DNA of 64,000 bases. It comes from Caprella mutica. Lineage: Eukaryota > Arthropoda > Malacostraca > Amphipoda > Caprellidae. Shown piece by piece: positions 49,459 to 64,000 of the stretch. The stretch's first letter is position 1, and every line of letters begins with the position of its first letter. The notes under the pieces are model-generated. The model was not told the DNA's origin and searched no databases. It saw only the letters and a program-made list of their open reading frames with translations. Both the position numbers and the translations under genes were made by a program. The stretch lies in assembly GCA_947561585.1 (NCBI GenBank), contig CANNZV010000123.1:558001-622000 (forward strand), written 5' to 3'.

Positions 49459-52400
49459 AGTTTGAATTCTTTTTGACTCGAATTTTTTGATCTCTTACAG
49501 CTATCAGGTTTAATGAAGTCTCTTAAACACCATGAAGTCAATTTCAGATTGATGTCCTCTTGTTCGATAATTTCTGAGAACTATCTAATATTTTTTTCGA
49601 GAAGGAGACTTAAATAGATTTTAGTTTGCAACGACCAATTCTATTCACAGTTAGCTTTGTATCCAAATATAAATTTCATGCTATACAAAAACAAACTGAA
49701 ATATATTATCGAATTCACTCCTTTAACTTATTCTTTTTTCTGTTCGAAATCCCAAAAGTTTCCTATATATTTACATGTATTTTTCAGAGAACAGAAGACA
49801 AACTATGGTCAAAAATGTCCAATTTCCTGATGTCTGGATTTCACTTACATTTTTTTACAATATGGAGAAATTATTAAATGCATCCTTTCAAATCAGATAA
49901 TTATTTAATATTGAATTTGGTAGCTAACCTAAAATGTATTAAAAAGTAGCATTGCAGATATAAGGATAAAGAGGATAAGGATATTTATTGAAAAAATAGA
50001 TTACATAAAACCAAACTAATGGATTCATATTAAATTATTATCTTCAAGCCCTTCAATATAAAGTCGTTTCAGATGAGAGGACTTTTTCGGACATGATAGG
50101 ACCTTTTCTCTTATTGATTCATAAACTAAAGACGTAGGACAATCAACTCCCATGCGAAACAATAAATACATATCACAGTACTAGCCATAAATCCGACTCA
50201 ATAACCGTGCTGTCGACAAGCTTTCACTTGAGAAGAGATATACGACCTCTGCATCGATATAACTTATCCTTCTATTGAAAAAGTCTGTTGGAATTAACTT
50301 CAACTTCGATCGAGATGACTCTTTTTAACAGATATTATTTTCCTGCTGATATCTAAAATCTTCTCTGAATGGAAATTTCAATTTCATAATAGAAACAAAA
50401 TATAGGAAATCGTATTAATTTTCTTAAATTGATAAAATAATTCGAATCATTTAATTTTCCTTCATAATTTCATAAATGAGTATAAAGAATCTGTAATAAT
50501 TGATAAATCTATATAAAGTTGAATTTCTCTTCTTCTCAGTTAAAGAAAAACTCTGGAGCCTTTTGATAAAAAATTATCTTATAATGATTTACTATTTTTA
50601 CAATTTATATAGCTATATTTTCTCATAGAAAATCATTTTCAATCACCAACTCACAATCCTCTGAAAATGGTGATCTTTTCACAGTTGCAACTTCTTTTTT
50701 CTTAATGAATATATTCTTCAACTTTCTAAAGATGAAACATGAGATAAATGCTGTTGAATTGTGAGTTCTTGAAAAACTGACTATTTGATCTACTCTTCAT
50801 GCTCTGGGATGTCTCTATAGCTTCGTGGGATAAATGATTTCATCGGTTGCGTTGATTTGTGTAAAGTATTATTAATCTTAAATGAGATATTATTTCAACA
50901 TAAATTATCTATAATTAATAAAACCAAATTAATAAAAAATTACATAGCTACACAGTATATTCTAATTGAAATCAACCAAGTTATTACGACAGTTGAAAAA
51001 AAAAAGATTTTAAATAATTTGAATGAAAATCTCTGTGTGCCAAAAGAATATATTGTGGTTTTAAACACAGCAAATTGGTTATGGCATTATTGCTCTTTCG
51101 TATTATAATATATATTTTATATGTATATAGTCACTTTAACGCGCACAGTAGCTGTAACATTTTACATTTCTCAGTGTTATTTATGAACCACTAGGGACGC
51201 TTATGCTAAATACACTGATCTATGATGTGAAACTACATCTCATACATTTTTCATGATCTTAAAAACACGGACATTCGAAGGATTTTGAGAATCTCCAGAC
51301 CCTACATGGAAATCCAGTGTATCTCCAATGAATCACGCGGGCAATCCATTCCGTAACCTCCAGTGATAAATCTTACTCTGTGCATCAAACCAGCTTCTAA
51401 TTCTGAGCGACATCCTCTCCTAACTGAAATATTGGAATAGTCAATGGAGAGGCTCAGATATTGTAAACAAGAAGACCAATTCTGAATATTTCCTAGAAAC
51501 AATTCCACTGGAACTGAATAAAACCAAATTTTTTAGACACGAAATATTTAGTTGTATGTCAATATAAAAATTAATTAAGCATTAAAAAAATGAATTTAAT
51601 GTTCGTTGAGTTAAATGAAATATCACGAATAATTTAGCAACTATTGATCATTACTCTGTTCCATTGCAAAACTTTAAATGAAACATTTACAATCACCTCC
51701 TAATTTACCTTTTCTATTCGTAAGTATAGTTACTGTTTCTTGTTTTGTTTCACTCCTTGTTAAGTGACTGTATTCACGGAGTAGCTTTTCTGCTTCCATG
51801 ATCCCTGTCACTGACTGGTGGTAGGTGACTTTGCTCATCATTTTTACATTATAGTTTCTAATTGCTGTTTAAAGTTCCTTCTATTTAATAACAAAATTTC
51901 ATTCAATTTGAAGCCCACTAATAGTAATATAATGTTACAGTGAACATTGTAACATGTAAATTATAATGATATTAAGATTTTATATATATTTGATTTCAAT
52001 TCCAGTTATTGTGTGACCTAAGTTCTCAAAATGCACATGTCCAAAAAGTATTTCCGGGACAGTGACAACCAAAGAAAAGACTGCAATGATTGACAGCAAC
52101 AAAATGAACTGAAGTGTTTCCACTTTATCTGACCAATTTAATCTCTCTTGGGGAAGAAAAGAGGGGAGATTTGAGTGAACATTTTTGATACGCCTAAATA
52201 ATTTGTATATCTTTTTGTGTATTTTAAAGAGCTGACTTCCATATTATATCATTAATTTTATTTATAGAAGATCAAGTGATTATTTTCAGACGATAGACTA
52301 TTAGTTTCATAATACTTGTTTCTCAATAACTACATATATTTGAAATTTGGAATGATGTATTTTATGGTGGCTGAAAAGGTTATTTGAAAGAAATCGCACT

Positions 52401-55400
52401 TGAGGTTTCTGGGTTTCCATCCTAAACATCACTTTTATGTACCTAACCGTTATAAAGTATTAATTTGGTGAAACACAGTCTTGACTCACTATAAGAAGGA
52501 CACAGGATGGAAAAGTTCTGGAGGAATGCCAGTAGTGGATGATTGGAAACATTTCGAATAATAGCAACGGAAATGAGCGCCTTAAAATAATTACTTTGAT
52601 TTGTCTAGCAGATATTTTGAGAATTTTCTTTTTGTCATCCAATGTGTCTTGGCAAGAACTTCTCGTAGTTTCAAACTCCACAGTGCCCATGCACTCCATT
52701 CCTTCAGTAACATGATTCCTGCAGTAGAATGCATTGGTCTCTTTTGTGTTTGGTGCACATCAATTTTATGGTTTTATTTGATGTGTATTGTGATAGTAAA
52801 ATAATAAACGATCATGTCGGATTACCCTCCACAAAGAAGCTTGGCTTTTTTTATATATTTTATGACAACTAATGTTAATTGACTGATTTTTAGAGTTGAT
52901 AAAAGGTTTAGTCAATGTCTTTCAGATGTAAAATAACCAACGATGATAAATATTAAAAATATTTGAACAAAATTTTTATTAGAAATTTGAAGGCGAATTG
53001 TCGATTGTTATATTGAGTCACTGTTTCATTTTCAAGCTTCATACGCTTAATCATTCAATAAAATTTCAAACAATTATCAAAAAGTAGAAGTAGATACAGT
53101 GAGTAATTATCACCACTATCATTTGTTTGAATTAAAACTGATGAAGATCCAAACATCTGAAATGGTTGTCACAGTGTTGTTCGAGGTGAATGAAGTGATT
53201 TCTCCACTGTCCAGTGAGGGTTAGTATAGTGCACCAGTGACGACAACTGTGAGTGTTTAATCCACCTTGGATATGAACGTTAGAGTAACTGATTCATTTA
53301 TACACAACTTTTATTTCTGTCTCCTAGATTACGAGATTTTCAAAATTTATATAGATAATTTCATCTCTATTTTATGTTTTGAAATGTTTGATTGAAACTG
53401 AAATCACATTCGGATTGCTCTTGCATTTGGGGTCATTGTGAGCCATCTCTTGAAATCCTATTGGCACGTTACGAATAAGGGTCGTTAAGGAAGAGGGATT
53501 GTTCAATAAATCGAGATATTTCTTATTCCTGATCACTGCTACTAAATGTGGAGGTAGTAAATAGTGATAGCATCGGTTGTAAATTTTGATACGCCATTCG
53601 TAGTGTAATATCCCCCTGTCCACCGTATGACAATGACTCATAACACCAACATTATTACACAGGCTAACGTCTCCTTAAATTGAGAAAGCTTCTGCTGATA
53701 TGAACTAGTGGCTATTTAGATTTATGATGCACCTCATGTTTCTCTAATAAATTACATCGAATAAGCCAACATCAGCAAATACGTCGGGAGAATATCAGTC
53801 ATATTTCAAACTGGTTATCTGTATATCGGGATATTCGTTGATGTTTCTTGTGGTCAAATTTAGAAGATTTTAATCACAATCAATCAATATTTACTACAAC
53901 TTTTTCACTCAACTGACAGTAAAGTATACTCTCATAATTTGAATTAATCACAAAATGTAAACCTAATACAGTTGCTGGTTTAAGTAACTGTAATTGTAGT
54001 AATGGATAGGCTTTTGCTAAAAAGCCCGACAGATCGCATATCATCAAATGCTACCATCACGATAGTCCAATAATACGCTTTTGGAGAGATAATTAGACAA
54101 TAACATTACCACGCTACCAACATCACACTCTGCTCTATATTTCAAACTAGTGAACAGAGTTCACAAATCACATTTTGAATAAATGGAACGTAAAATCATT
54201 TGCTAATGGCGACCGTTATGGATTTTTAGAGATCAAAGTGGTCCGAATATATGCTATAGGCTCTCAAATGCCTGAAGAGAATTTAATTATCAACAGGAAT
54301 TAATATTTGATACCAATATTGAAATGCTTTATGCTTATTTTTGACAATTCCCACTATTTTATAACGAGGTGAAACTACAATGTTAAATGGGAATAAAGTG
54401 TAATCACAATTTAATGCTCAATGAGTCATTATTTTTTATATAGATTATGAAAATAATATGTGTATTAAATAAGTAATCTAGATTATAATAATATACCCAA
54501 TTTTAGTCCGTCAATTTCCTCTTTCATTATAATAGAAGATTAGTAACAGTGAATCAAAGCGCAAAAATCCTTTGAATGAGAGTACTCCTATTTATTCTGG
54601 TAAATCAAAGAAGAATCCTTTGTCATGCCCCTTTTGAAGAAAACCTAATCTGAAAATAAATATTATGTTAAGAATCTTAGCTCCGTTAATCTCCAGATTT
54701 CAACCATTAAACTACGAAATAATTTTCTCGAATAAACAAACGTGAAACGTATGAGCATTATTGCCCCTGCTTCACCTTAAGTGGCTTTCAGTGTAATATC
54801 TTGTGACTGCAATCTGATTGTGAGCTGGAGAGTATAATCTCAGTTGCTGGATGGCTTAGTTTGCATATCGCGGATTGCGTCTCCATTGTTGCGACTTAAT
54901 TTGCGGCAAAACTTTATGACTCTGCAGGGAAAGGAAAACGGATAAAAAAACAGTAAATATCGCTCTTACGTTGAGAATTAGACGGAATGGTTGGAATGGA
55001 AGTGGAAATTAGGTACTCAATTTAAAGGGGGTAAAACTTTACAATTGTTGCAGTGATAAATTTGGAGTAATTATATTTCTTTCGTTGTATAAAATTTATT
55101 ATTATTCGTTGAAATTTATATATACTATGAGATGAAAAGTGTACATTCTTTTCTTATGCATTTGATATCTGCTAATTTATTGAAAATTTATTAATTAAAC
55201 CACATAAAACTTTATTAAATCACACTTTAATTATTTATTAAAGTATACATTTGTATATAAAGGCCTAAGATAGAATAAGATTAGCTGTACATTTATAAGC
55301 ATGATACAAGAATACACGATATAAAGAATAGTTCAACATGACGGTCAGCAACATAAAAAAAGAGCGATGTCCCCAAAGTATTTTCGTCGAAGCCACTTAC

Positions 55401-58400
55401 CAGCCCCAGGAATTGCTCGTCTCTGTGAGATGTATCGTAAAATTCCTAAATTCTCTCATTTCACATCGACATGCGACTGTCAGCATTTCTCTGAATTTAA
55501 CACACGACTTGAGCGAAAATTCTTCCAAATTGTAAGAACGGAATTTTATATCCTAGATTGTCTCTCTGTCCTTATTTTTAAGTCTTATAAATGTTTTCTT
55601 GGGATTTTATTTTTATTTTATCGATGCTTGGTCCACATAAAAGGAGGTAGTAAAAACAAAAATCTGCAAACTTCGGCAAAATTAGGCGAGCGAATTTTCC
55701 ACGTCACTTTAGTATACATTTTATAACTCAAGAAAATGTTTATTCTTTCATTCATTTCATTGGAAGGATTATATGAGGTTTTATTCGATGATTTATGTGT
55801 GCAGGAGAAATAATAGAAAATGTGAAGGGGTCTAAATTTTATATTGTGACAAATTCGCTATGACGACCATGTTGTATTGCCACCAGATTTCATAATCACC
55901 AAAGTGATCGACTGTTTGAGGAGAAATCATTTATAACGGCTTAAGATTTTGTATAGCGACCAAATCATTAATTATTAATAACCAATGCCTAAAAGGATTA
56001 ATATCATTTAAAAAATATAGTCATCTGTAGCCACTAAAATCAAGACAATGTATTTTCTACTGTTTATTGTCTATTTATTTTACCCTCATTTCAGAAGCAT
56101 CAAATTTCTCCCTTTAAATTCGCACTGAGTGACAGTTTTACCTGCGGCCAATTTTTGCATTAACGTTTTGAAGATGATTACAAAGGAAAAAACTTTGAAC
56201 CTGAGTAAAGTGAACTTCCTGCTCTAAGATGAGATTTCGAAATGACTTTAGTTTTTAGGAATTAGATAAATGTCCAATGAAGGCGATATTATAGGATGTA
56301 TTTCTCTGTTACATATATATTATTTTTTTGCTCAATAATATCTATAATTGAAGATAATAACATTAAAAACCCATTCTGACATTGTAATAATTTCAATAAA
56401 ATACACTGAACTGAAGTTTATGATCGTCAAAATTATTGAAATGACGAAGAAACACGAGAAAAGATCAGTCTTTCTTCTGCACGATATATACTTTTTTTAA
56501 TAACATAATTGGAGGCTCAATAAATCAATAAAGGTACAACCTAGGCCTATAGAGAAAGTACACCTGAGACACACTCTCAAATGATAGGCCTACCAGTTTA
56601 ATCTCCTCAGGCAGATGGGGAAAAAATCATTTTTTTATAACAAATCATTATAACATTAACTGGTAGATATAAATTATTTGGGTGCATTTTAGAAATTATA
56701 CTTGTGAATATAGTGATCAGGTTTGTAGAAATGGACAAATAATTAGTGGTACCGTGTTGGTACATACTTGGTGACAAATAATATAAACACGTATGTGACA
56801 AATGCATGCACGAAGCTTGAAGTTTTCACCGCTATATGACGTAATTATAAAATTTTTAAGTTTTTTCAAAATTTAATACTAAAAATTGCAGTTATAAAAT
56901 AGAGTTAACATAATATTTTATCTACGGGAAGTTATGGTCAATCTTCTTCAATCCCACCATAAAGAACTTTATGACTATTACGAGAGTTAGTAAATGATCT
57001 GATGTATCTCACTTCAAAATATAATATATTAAAAGACAATTACATTTGCCCAGGAATATTCTAATGAATCTGCCATTGTACTAACATGAAAATTAATTGA
57101 TTTCTAGACTGCAAGAGTTACCCCTATGATGACTGCGTGCATTTGTTTGTGCAATGCAGTCAGTCAACTGCAGTGTTTTGTTGAGTCACACTCACAATCA
57201 TTGGAATAATGCACTTTATCTTAAAACAAATAGAAATAAACCCTGTGAAAATAGTTAGGAGAAGAATTCGACAATTTGCTGTCGATAAAGATTGGAAAAT
57301 AGGAAATATATGTATTGATTCAGCATAGAATGGACAATATAACATGGCAGCAATAATTGTATTAGGCTTCAGTTTCCTGAAAATAATATTTAGTTATAGT
57401 ATATCAGTACAGTCACTTGTAACGTTGAATATATATCAAAATATTTGAAGAAACATACAATAGAAATCTAGTTTTCCTTAAATATCTTCTTAGAAAACAA
57501 ATTAGAAAAATTAAGGACGAACAAATTAGAACCAAACAAATTAGGAAAGTTGTTAGAGATCGATGGTTTGAAATTAGAGTAATAAAGTCTCATATCGTTT
57601 ATCATGCGGACACACTAGTTAAGTTTGTACTCATCAATCTGAGAGGCAGAGATCATCAGTCTTCACTTCAAACTCTAATGATAATCACATTATAGTCCCT
57701 TGTACCCGACACATCATTTATTGCAAGTAAACAAACTGCATCGGAGATTAATTATCAATTGTGATTAAAAGAAAACTTTCTTCAGTGTACAAAATATATC
57801 TTAAAAGCTTTTCTCGATTAATCACAAGATTTCCTTATCGAGTTAGGAATTAGTTGGAGGGGATGATCGGTAAAGAAAATATGTCTGTAAGTTATAACTC
57901 AGACGCTATGTTGTGTACCTTTTAAATTACCATATCATAATCTATAACCATAACGATCAAGCCTTTATTTTTCATGATCTTTATTCTGTAATATATTAAT
58001 TTTACCCATATACATAAATATATATTAGAATTAACACAATATTTCACTTATTGCCTTTATTTTACTGTTCAATACAATGATTAAACGATCATTCGATTTG
58101 GAAATTATATCGTGACTTTTTATCATTAAAATGATATACCGAATATAATACAGGAGATATTTTCTATTCCTAAAACTATATTGTGAACAATATATTGAAT
58201 TGATGAGTTTATGCAGAAACTATTGTAATATTCCATCCTGACTATTCCATTTATTATATCTAGTTCTTTGTTTTTAAAATCAATTAGACAACTTTAAAGC
58301 AGTAAAATCTTGCCTTCATTATGTGTATTTACCATTTTAAATTTCATGATAAGGTGCTGTTTCTCATATTTATTATTTCCTTATGTGTGTGATTACTGTC

Positions 58401-59339
58401 CGTTAATTTTAGTCCATAATTAAATATAGTTCTACACTATCTAAAACTATCACCACCAATAGTCACCTGCTTTATTCGATCAACAACATGATGCAGGTGA
58501 TCCTTAGTAATAGTTACATCAATTCAATAAGTTAATATGCATATGATGGCAAAGGCAGCAATTGACAGCACCGGTCAACTTATTTATGTACCATTAAATT
58601 GAGTGTTCAAATTATAGCTCCATGACATGTTTGTTTGCTCTACTCATGGGATTTGGAGCTGGTGAAACTGACCATGTGAATGCGTGAACTACTAGGATTC
58701 TATCTAAATACATGAAATTACAGTAGATCTTAATAGTAACACAGACATTCTATTGATGTAGGTGGAATAAATTGTGTCGTTCCATATAACTTTATTAACT
58801 TTATAACTATTTTAAAACGTAATTATGAATGAGTTTTTGTGGTATTTTCATTACAGTTTTTAAGTACTAAACTCTAAAGCAAACTTCATAAAACTATAAT
58901 AATTTCTCAACTAATATGAATGATAAAATATCGTTCCTAATTAATAAAACTATTTTCGCTATTGCTGAGGTTATATAAGAGACTGAAAATTAGAAAGGTG
59001 AAGCAGCCAAGATAGAAAATTGTAGTCTCTCTGCAGTTTCTAAAAATATATAAAAATTTGGATTTATTCCTTATTTAATCAGTGAAAAATAATTACAATA
59101 CACGAATACCTATTTTTCAAAATTTGGATATTTTACAATAGCATATATATAATAGAAATATTTAATAGTATAGATCTATAAAGAGATCTACAAGCTTCTC
59201 CCAAATTCATATTAATCAAATCACAGCTTTTCCAATCACTGAACGTGAATTTAATTGGAAGGTGAGACGTAACATGCTACATAATTGCGGTGTGAGGCAC
59301 GCGTTCACTCACCACCTCACGCTGCGATCGCCAAGATAA
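49459..59339. other. Long stretch without a convincing gene
   Basis: Nearly 10 kb of AT-rich DNA without tandem arrays. A short exon-like segment on the minus strand near 55396-55440 (acceptor AATTTAG, donor CTG|GTAAGT, about 15 codons) is too short to call. Open frames of 60 to 119 codons (for example 51302-51508 minus, 53372-53641 minus, 55367-55726 plus) have no recognised domain. Confidence 0.35.
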
Positions 59340-59530
59340 TTGCAGACGAGGCTGCTGGTGACCAATGGTCAGATTTTATTAGTGGCAAATGTTGCAATGG
59401 GCAGATACGCCTCAGGGAATTATTTCAATGGTCACATTTTATTAGAGGGGAAAATTGCAATGTTAAATTGGAGCAGTGGGAATTATTGCAATAGTCAGGA
59501 TTTACGCGATGAAGTAATTGCAGTAGGAAA
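59340..59530 (+). repeat. Degenerate 63-bp tandem repeat, about 2.5 copies
   Basis: TGGTCAGATTTTATTAG at 59366, TGGTCACATTTTATTAG at 59429 and TAGTCAGGATTTA at 59492 are spaced exactly 63 bp, and each is preceded by GGGAATTAT-like and TGCAAT-like phrases. A 21-residue repeat appears in a 69-codon open frame (59285-59494) because 63 is a multiple of 3. Divergence between units is high, so the repeat is old. Confidence 0.65.
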
Positions 59531-62500
59531 CGGTATGTAATTAATATTGGTGCTCTATTAAGCCTTAGTACGTGATGTACTAAAATATTTGCTTGCATCC
59601 CAATATATACAAATGGGACGTTGAATAGTTGAATAATTTTCAATATTAAGTAATTCAGGAAGTAACACTTAGTACTTATATAATGTTTATTGTGTATGAA
59701 ATTTTTAAGTAACACGAGGTCTTATTTTTGAAAATTAACGAAGATTCAACTGGTTTCATGTTCCTACTATCTAATCATAATAAAGATTATACCGAAACCA
59801 TCTTTTGACCTGATGATTCGGTAACAATATATCATGCTTTGATTAATAATTTATAACATCAACATTCTTCATGCACAATGTCACTCAGATTATTTAACTT
59901 TTCTGATGTGAGATGAAATCAACATAGAGATTTAGCTCATCCATCTAAGTTCACATCATTTTCTTCAGTTTTTTCTATTTATATTGACTCTGAAAGTGCA
60001 GATGTTCTCTTTATAATATCAATAAAGACTGAGGAAAAAACAGAAGTGACATTATTACAGTTCAATAAACTGACAATTGGCTGCAGTTGCTCTTCTTCTC
60101 TCTACATCTGCATAGCGTATTGAAGTGCATTGCTTTTCCAGGTCACTGCATTGCAAAGAGAAATGCATGTCACGCCTGCATTTAGTGAGTTGGTCTGTTG
60201 CAGTTAATGTCAGTGAGAATGGATGGCCTACTGCCGCGGTGCACTAAAATTTGAAAGAAAGGTACTTAACATTCGTTTCATTGCACACTAATAAAGAGTT
60301 CTACTAATGTTTATTTGTTTTTCCATGTACTATTATGAGAATGATAATACTTATTCAGAAATGCACAATTTTACAAAATATTACGTGAAAATATTTATAT
60401 ATGATATTTTTTCTGAAGCCCGTCCTGGTAGTGTTTATTTGAGCATGATTGGGCAATTAAAATATTATATCATAATCGATATATCTATGTTGATAATGTT
60501 GTTGAAACACGTACAAAGTGACTGCTGGTTTAATAAACTATTCAAATTCGACTTTTTTATAGGGCTGAATACTTGTCATCTTATGTTATAATGAACAACT
60601 TTTAATTCTTACTTCTATTTAATTCCTTGATAACATTTTAACTACTCATTTATAAAGTGAAATTACAGATTTTAGTGGATTTGAGTGGTTATATCAGTTA
60701 ATATGGTCATTCGAACCTCAATTCAGCTCATCGATATCGCAATGTCCGATATTTTTTTATCTCTCTGACCCTTTTCCCCAAGATATTGGGCCTATCGGTC
60801 CTGAGCAGGTCACACTACATCCATGGCTGACAGTCGCAACCATCGCTACGATTGGTCACACCCGTGACTGAATTTCACGCTATCGGAACAGAAAAACTTC
60901 GATCGATAAATATTAGACAGAAAGTATAGAAAATGTATTTGTTTGTCAGTACTAATAAAGTAGACTGGGAGCTATCAATCGAAAACTCAATTTGGTGATA
61001 TACCAGTAATATTAAGAGGGATTTCGATATTATTTATTATTATATGTTGTGTCATTGCTTTTTTACAAGATTAAAAATTAATTTTGAGAATCTCATCAAA
61101 CTAAAAATAAGATGAATATAGATAGTATCATAATCATAAGACAAAAATTTACTTTGCAACTGTATCTTTAATCCTTTAATACCCTTTGTATAAAATAATA
61201 AATAATTATTGCCTACATATATATGTATATATATTTACGACTATTCTTCCCAAAGTCTGTTAAGTTTAGACCAAGCTCTGTTTCACTTATTTCAGTAGCA
61301 GTCTTTATTCACCATAAATAAGTGTCAATTTGATAGTTTAGGGACCATTTGCTTAAGAGTTCACGTGACCAGAGCTGGAGAGACAAAAGAAAATTAGCGC
61401 CTCGTATAGTGCCTTCAAATGGAGACATTAAAGAGAGTGTGCCAGTGAGTGCTAAGTGTCTAATGCTGCACACGTACCAAACTAACTAAATATTTCAGTT
61501 TTGGACATTTTAATGAGTACCTGAACCTTATTGGACACAAATTATAATTGGAGGTGATTGGAAATAATTTCTTCTTTAAAATTAGACAAAAGTTTCGTTC
61601 AACAAATCGACTTGGTGAAATTGTATTGTGATTTTGGTGACAAAAGGACAAGCTCCTCAATGTCCTCATGTTTTAAATTTTAGATATTTCCTTGTATTGA
61701 AAATTCACTGATAAGATAAACTAGAGATATGAAAGCGAAAACAAATGAAATATTACATCAATGACATTAATGTTTCAGAATAACTGCTAATTATAGTCAT
61801 TTTTCACTAAAAGTTAATGATTAGAGATGAATATGAGTTTCAAGATAAAAGATATTGAATTTTATCAACACATATTCTGGCAGGGTCCATTATTAAACTA
61901 TATTTATTATTAAGTTATTAACTAAGAAACTAAATAATTTATAAGATTTTTATCAGTTCCGAATTGGAAAGTATAGTTGTCATAATTTAGTATCAAAAAT
62001 AAAATGCGAAATATATAAATAGGAAACATCTTCTGAATTTATTTTTGGTACAAAATATAAATTTTTTGATCAAAATCTCATTTGAAATTAATATTAAGAA
62101 AAAATATTAATAACCCACCAAAAGTATCTCTATACAAAAACTAATTTTTAATTTTACAGACACAATTTTTAACCAAATAATTTCAACATATTTATCAATT
62201 ACTATCCTAAGTTTTCATCATAATACCATATTGTAACAATAATAACGTATAAACATTACTGTATGTAGAAACTATGATTAGGTGATTTGCTTTGTCCTAT
62301 TTCTTATTCTATTTCTGCACCTTTTTAAGTTACAATAAAGATTAACTAATTTGTGATAGCTAGAAGTTAGCCAACCTCAAACTGTTAAACTTTTATAACT
62401 ATTTAGTCTCTGAATAAACTTTATTCTTTAGTGATTTTAAACCGTCATTCCCCCATCAATGTTACAATATTCAATAAAACAATTAATTCTTTATCAATCA

Positions 62501-64000
62501 CTAATTCTTTTTGTGATCACCAATAAATAACTTCACCACGAGTGCCCCAGTATGGTAATAACATTCACACTTCATTTACTTCGTCATGTAATAATTAATT
62601 AGTGCAGTACTAAATTAGTGGCATTGTATTTTTTATTAGCCTATAGGAACACATAAAAAATGTATGTACTCATTAATATTTACACACAATATACTCTTGT
62701 ATAATAATAATGGTTATTATTACCATAATGAATTATTGACATCAGCTACAATAAACCCCATGTCAAACCACAGGAAACCACCCATTAAACCAAGAAACCT
62801 CTCGTCACATCGCTATAAACTGATGTGTATAAAAAAGTTTCTATATTCTTATTGTATCATGTATGTATATGTAGAAAAAAGATTTTGTACATAAATAATC
62901 AATTGTCAATAGTCAATAACTTGGGGGATATTTTTTTTTGGTCATCTAATTTAATTCGTGCATTTGTTGTAATTCGTCTATTTTTTTGAATTTTGATCTT
63001 ACATTTTTCCTCTTATTTAAAGATTATAATCAAAATACTGTCTTTAAAAAATGTTGTTTTTTACATGGTTTATATCACTATTTTATTATACTGAAGAAGA
63101 AACCAATGGTTAGAAGAAGAATTTTAACATACATTTCCCAGAAGTGGAATTATTACATTAATAGTTCTATTAATTTAGCTGTGCATTGTTTCTGCACTGC
63201 TAATCAATCCAATTTCTGAACAATGCAGATCTACGCTAATTAATCCTAGTTTTTAAATGTGCTACAGTGAGCGCAATGCAGTCGCTGCACCACAAAGCCT
63301 AGTGACTATTAACAGTCATTTTTAAAAGGCATTTCCTTATCGGAACAACGGACATAATTTATGGCCTGCATTGTTGAGTGGCACTAATGAACGACTGCAA
63401 GCGGCGCTAAGATGGGAGAAAGTTATGGTGGGGCCTTAGGAGATTAAGGGGGGTCATATCTTAATTGGTGGTGGGACAGAACATTTATTTCAAAATGGTT
63501 ACAAAAGTACTAACTATTTTCAGTCTATTTAGAAATGCATTTTCGCAACATTTCAGTTCTTTCTCTGCATTTGTCAAATTAATTGTTATTTTGGTCTCAT
63601 TTTGTTTCTCTGTCATCCTTCAGTTGCAGTGATCTAATCTGCAGTTGTGATCTGCAGATCAAATGAAGTCGAGGAGAAGTGCAACAATGCACGTGACCGA
63701 ATGCAGTTGGCTGCAACTCACAGGGGGACATGGGATTTAAGCCTTTGTGAGAATGCATTTCGATATGGAATGGTTTTACTGAGAGTGACCTTTATTGCCG
63801 TAGGAAATGCACCACTTGAGCACTTCCCACACGCAAATTATAGTCGTTATGATTTTGATAAGTGATTCTAAATAAGATCACCTCTCTACGACTATAAGTG
63901 ATTCGACAAAATCCGAATCGTGTACAAAATAAATTCAAACACTTATAGTCTATCTTTCCCCTCAGATATTAACGACAATAATGTATGAAATTGTAATAAT
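59531..64000. other. Gene-free stretch with TGCA-rich patches
   Basis: Patches near 60070-60250 and 63230-63730 are dense in TGCAGT, CTGCA and GCAATGCA and less AT-rich than their surroundings. A GC-richer patch at 60770-60880 has no sustained open frame. No gene is recognised to the window end. Confidence 0.35.

Noticed and set aside
55396..55440. Short exon-like segment on the minus strand with donor CTG|GTAAGT
   Set aside because: Only about 15 codons are open from the nearest acceptor-like AG, and no neighbouring exon was found.
55367..55726. 119-codon open frame on the plus strand
   Set aside because: This is the longest frame outside the arrays, but it has no recognisable domain, overlaps another frame, and degenerates to AT-driven composition in its second half.
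60770..60880. GC-richer patch as possible coding exon
   Set aside because: The longer frames examined on both strands are broken by stops, and no splice signals bracket an open segment.

Overview
This window is animal nuclear DNA, almost certainly from an arthropod. It is AT-rich, has few long open reading frames, and holds one well-supported spliced gene (GT/AG introns, TATA box, AATAAA signals) and one nuclear-type tRNA gene. The protein gene encodes a small secreted protein with one type-2 chitin-binding (peritrophin-A, CBM14) domain, a family typical of arthropod cuticle and gut lining. A crustacean is my best guess, and a caligid copepod would fit the base composition, but the sequence does not prove it.

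Layout. Positions 1-11,900 are intergenic and repeat-laden: a 14-bp minisatellite (1086-1695), a 1.45-kb array on a strict 10-bp grid (4105-5553), a 32-bp minisatellite (6525-7122) and two copies of an interspersed element, here called family A (7683-8065 and 10075-10672). The chitin-binding gene spans about 12,047-13,885. A second 32-bp array, inverted relative to the first, begins about 80 bp past the gene (13,968-15,062), followed by a third, reversed family A copy (15,785-16,380). Positions 18.6-23.2 kb carry four more minisatellites (28, 24, 37 and 31 bp units), and 28.4-28.9 kb holds the third 32-bp array. A tRNA-Arg(CCT) gene lies on the minus strand at 30,970-31,042. From 31 kb onward tandem repeats are nearly absent. 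That half holds a TTAA-flanked inverted-repeat element (35,430-35,917) with a diverged relative (45,311-45,835), a fourth family A copy (49,098-49,458), two long imperfect hairpins at 30.7 and 34.0 kb (the first just before the tRNA gene), and a few exon-like fragments of unknown identity, the best at 46.1-46.5 kb on the minus strand.

The nine main tandem arrays total roughly 6 kb, about a tenth of the window. The longest open frames (up to about 257 codons) all lie inside such arrays and are artefacts of repeat periodicity.

The most interesting pattern is that family A copies carry many perfect nuclear-receptor-type sites (TCAAGGTCA, and direct repeats of RGGTCA with a 1-bp spacer). Copies lie on both sides of a cuticle-type gene whose own promoter holds an AGGTCA half-site. 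A regulatory role is inference.
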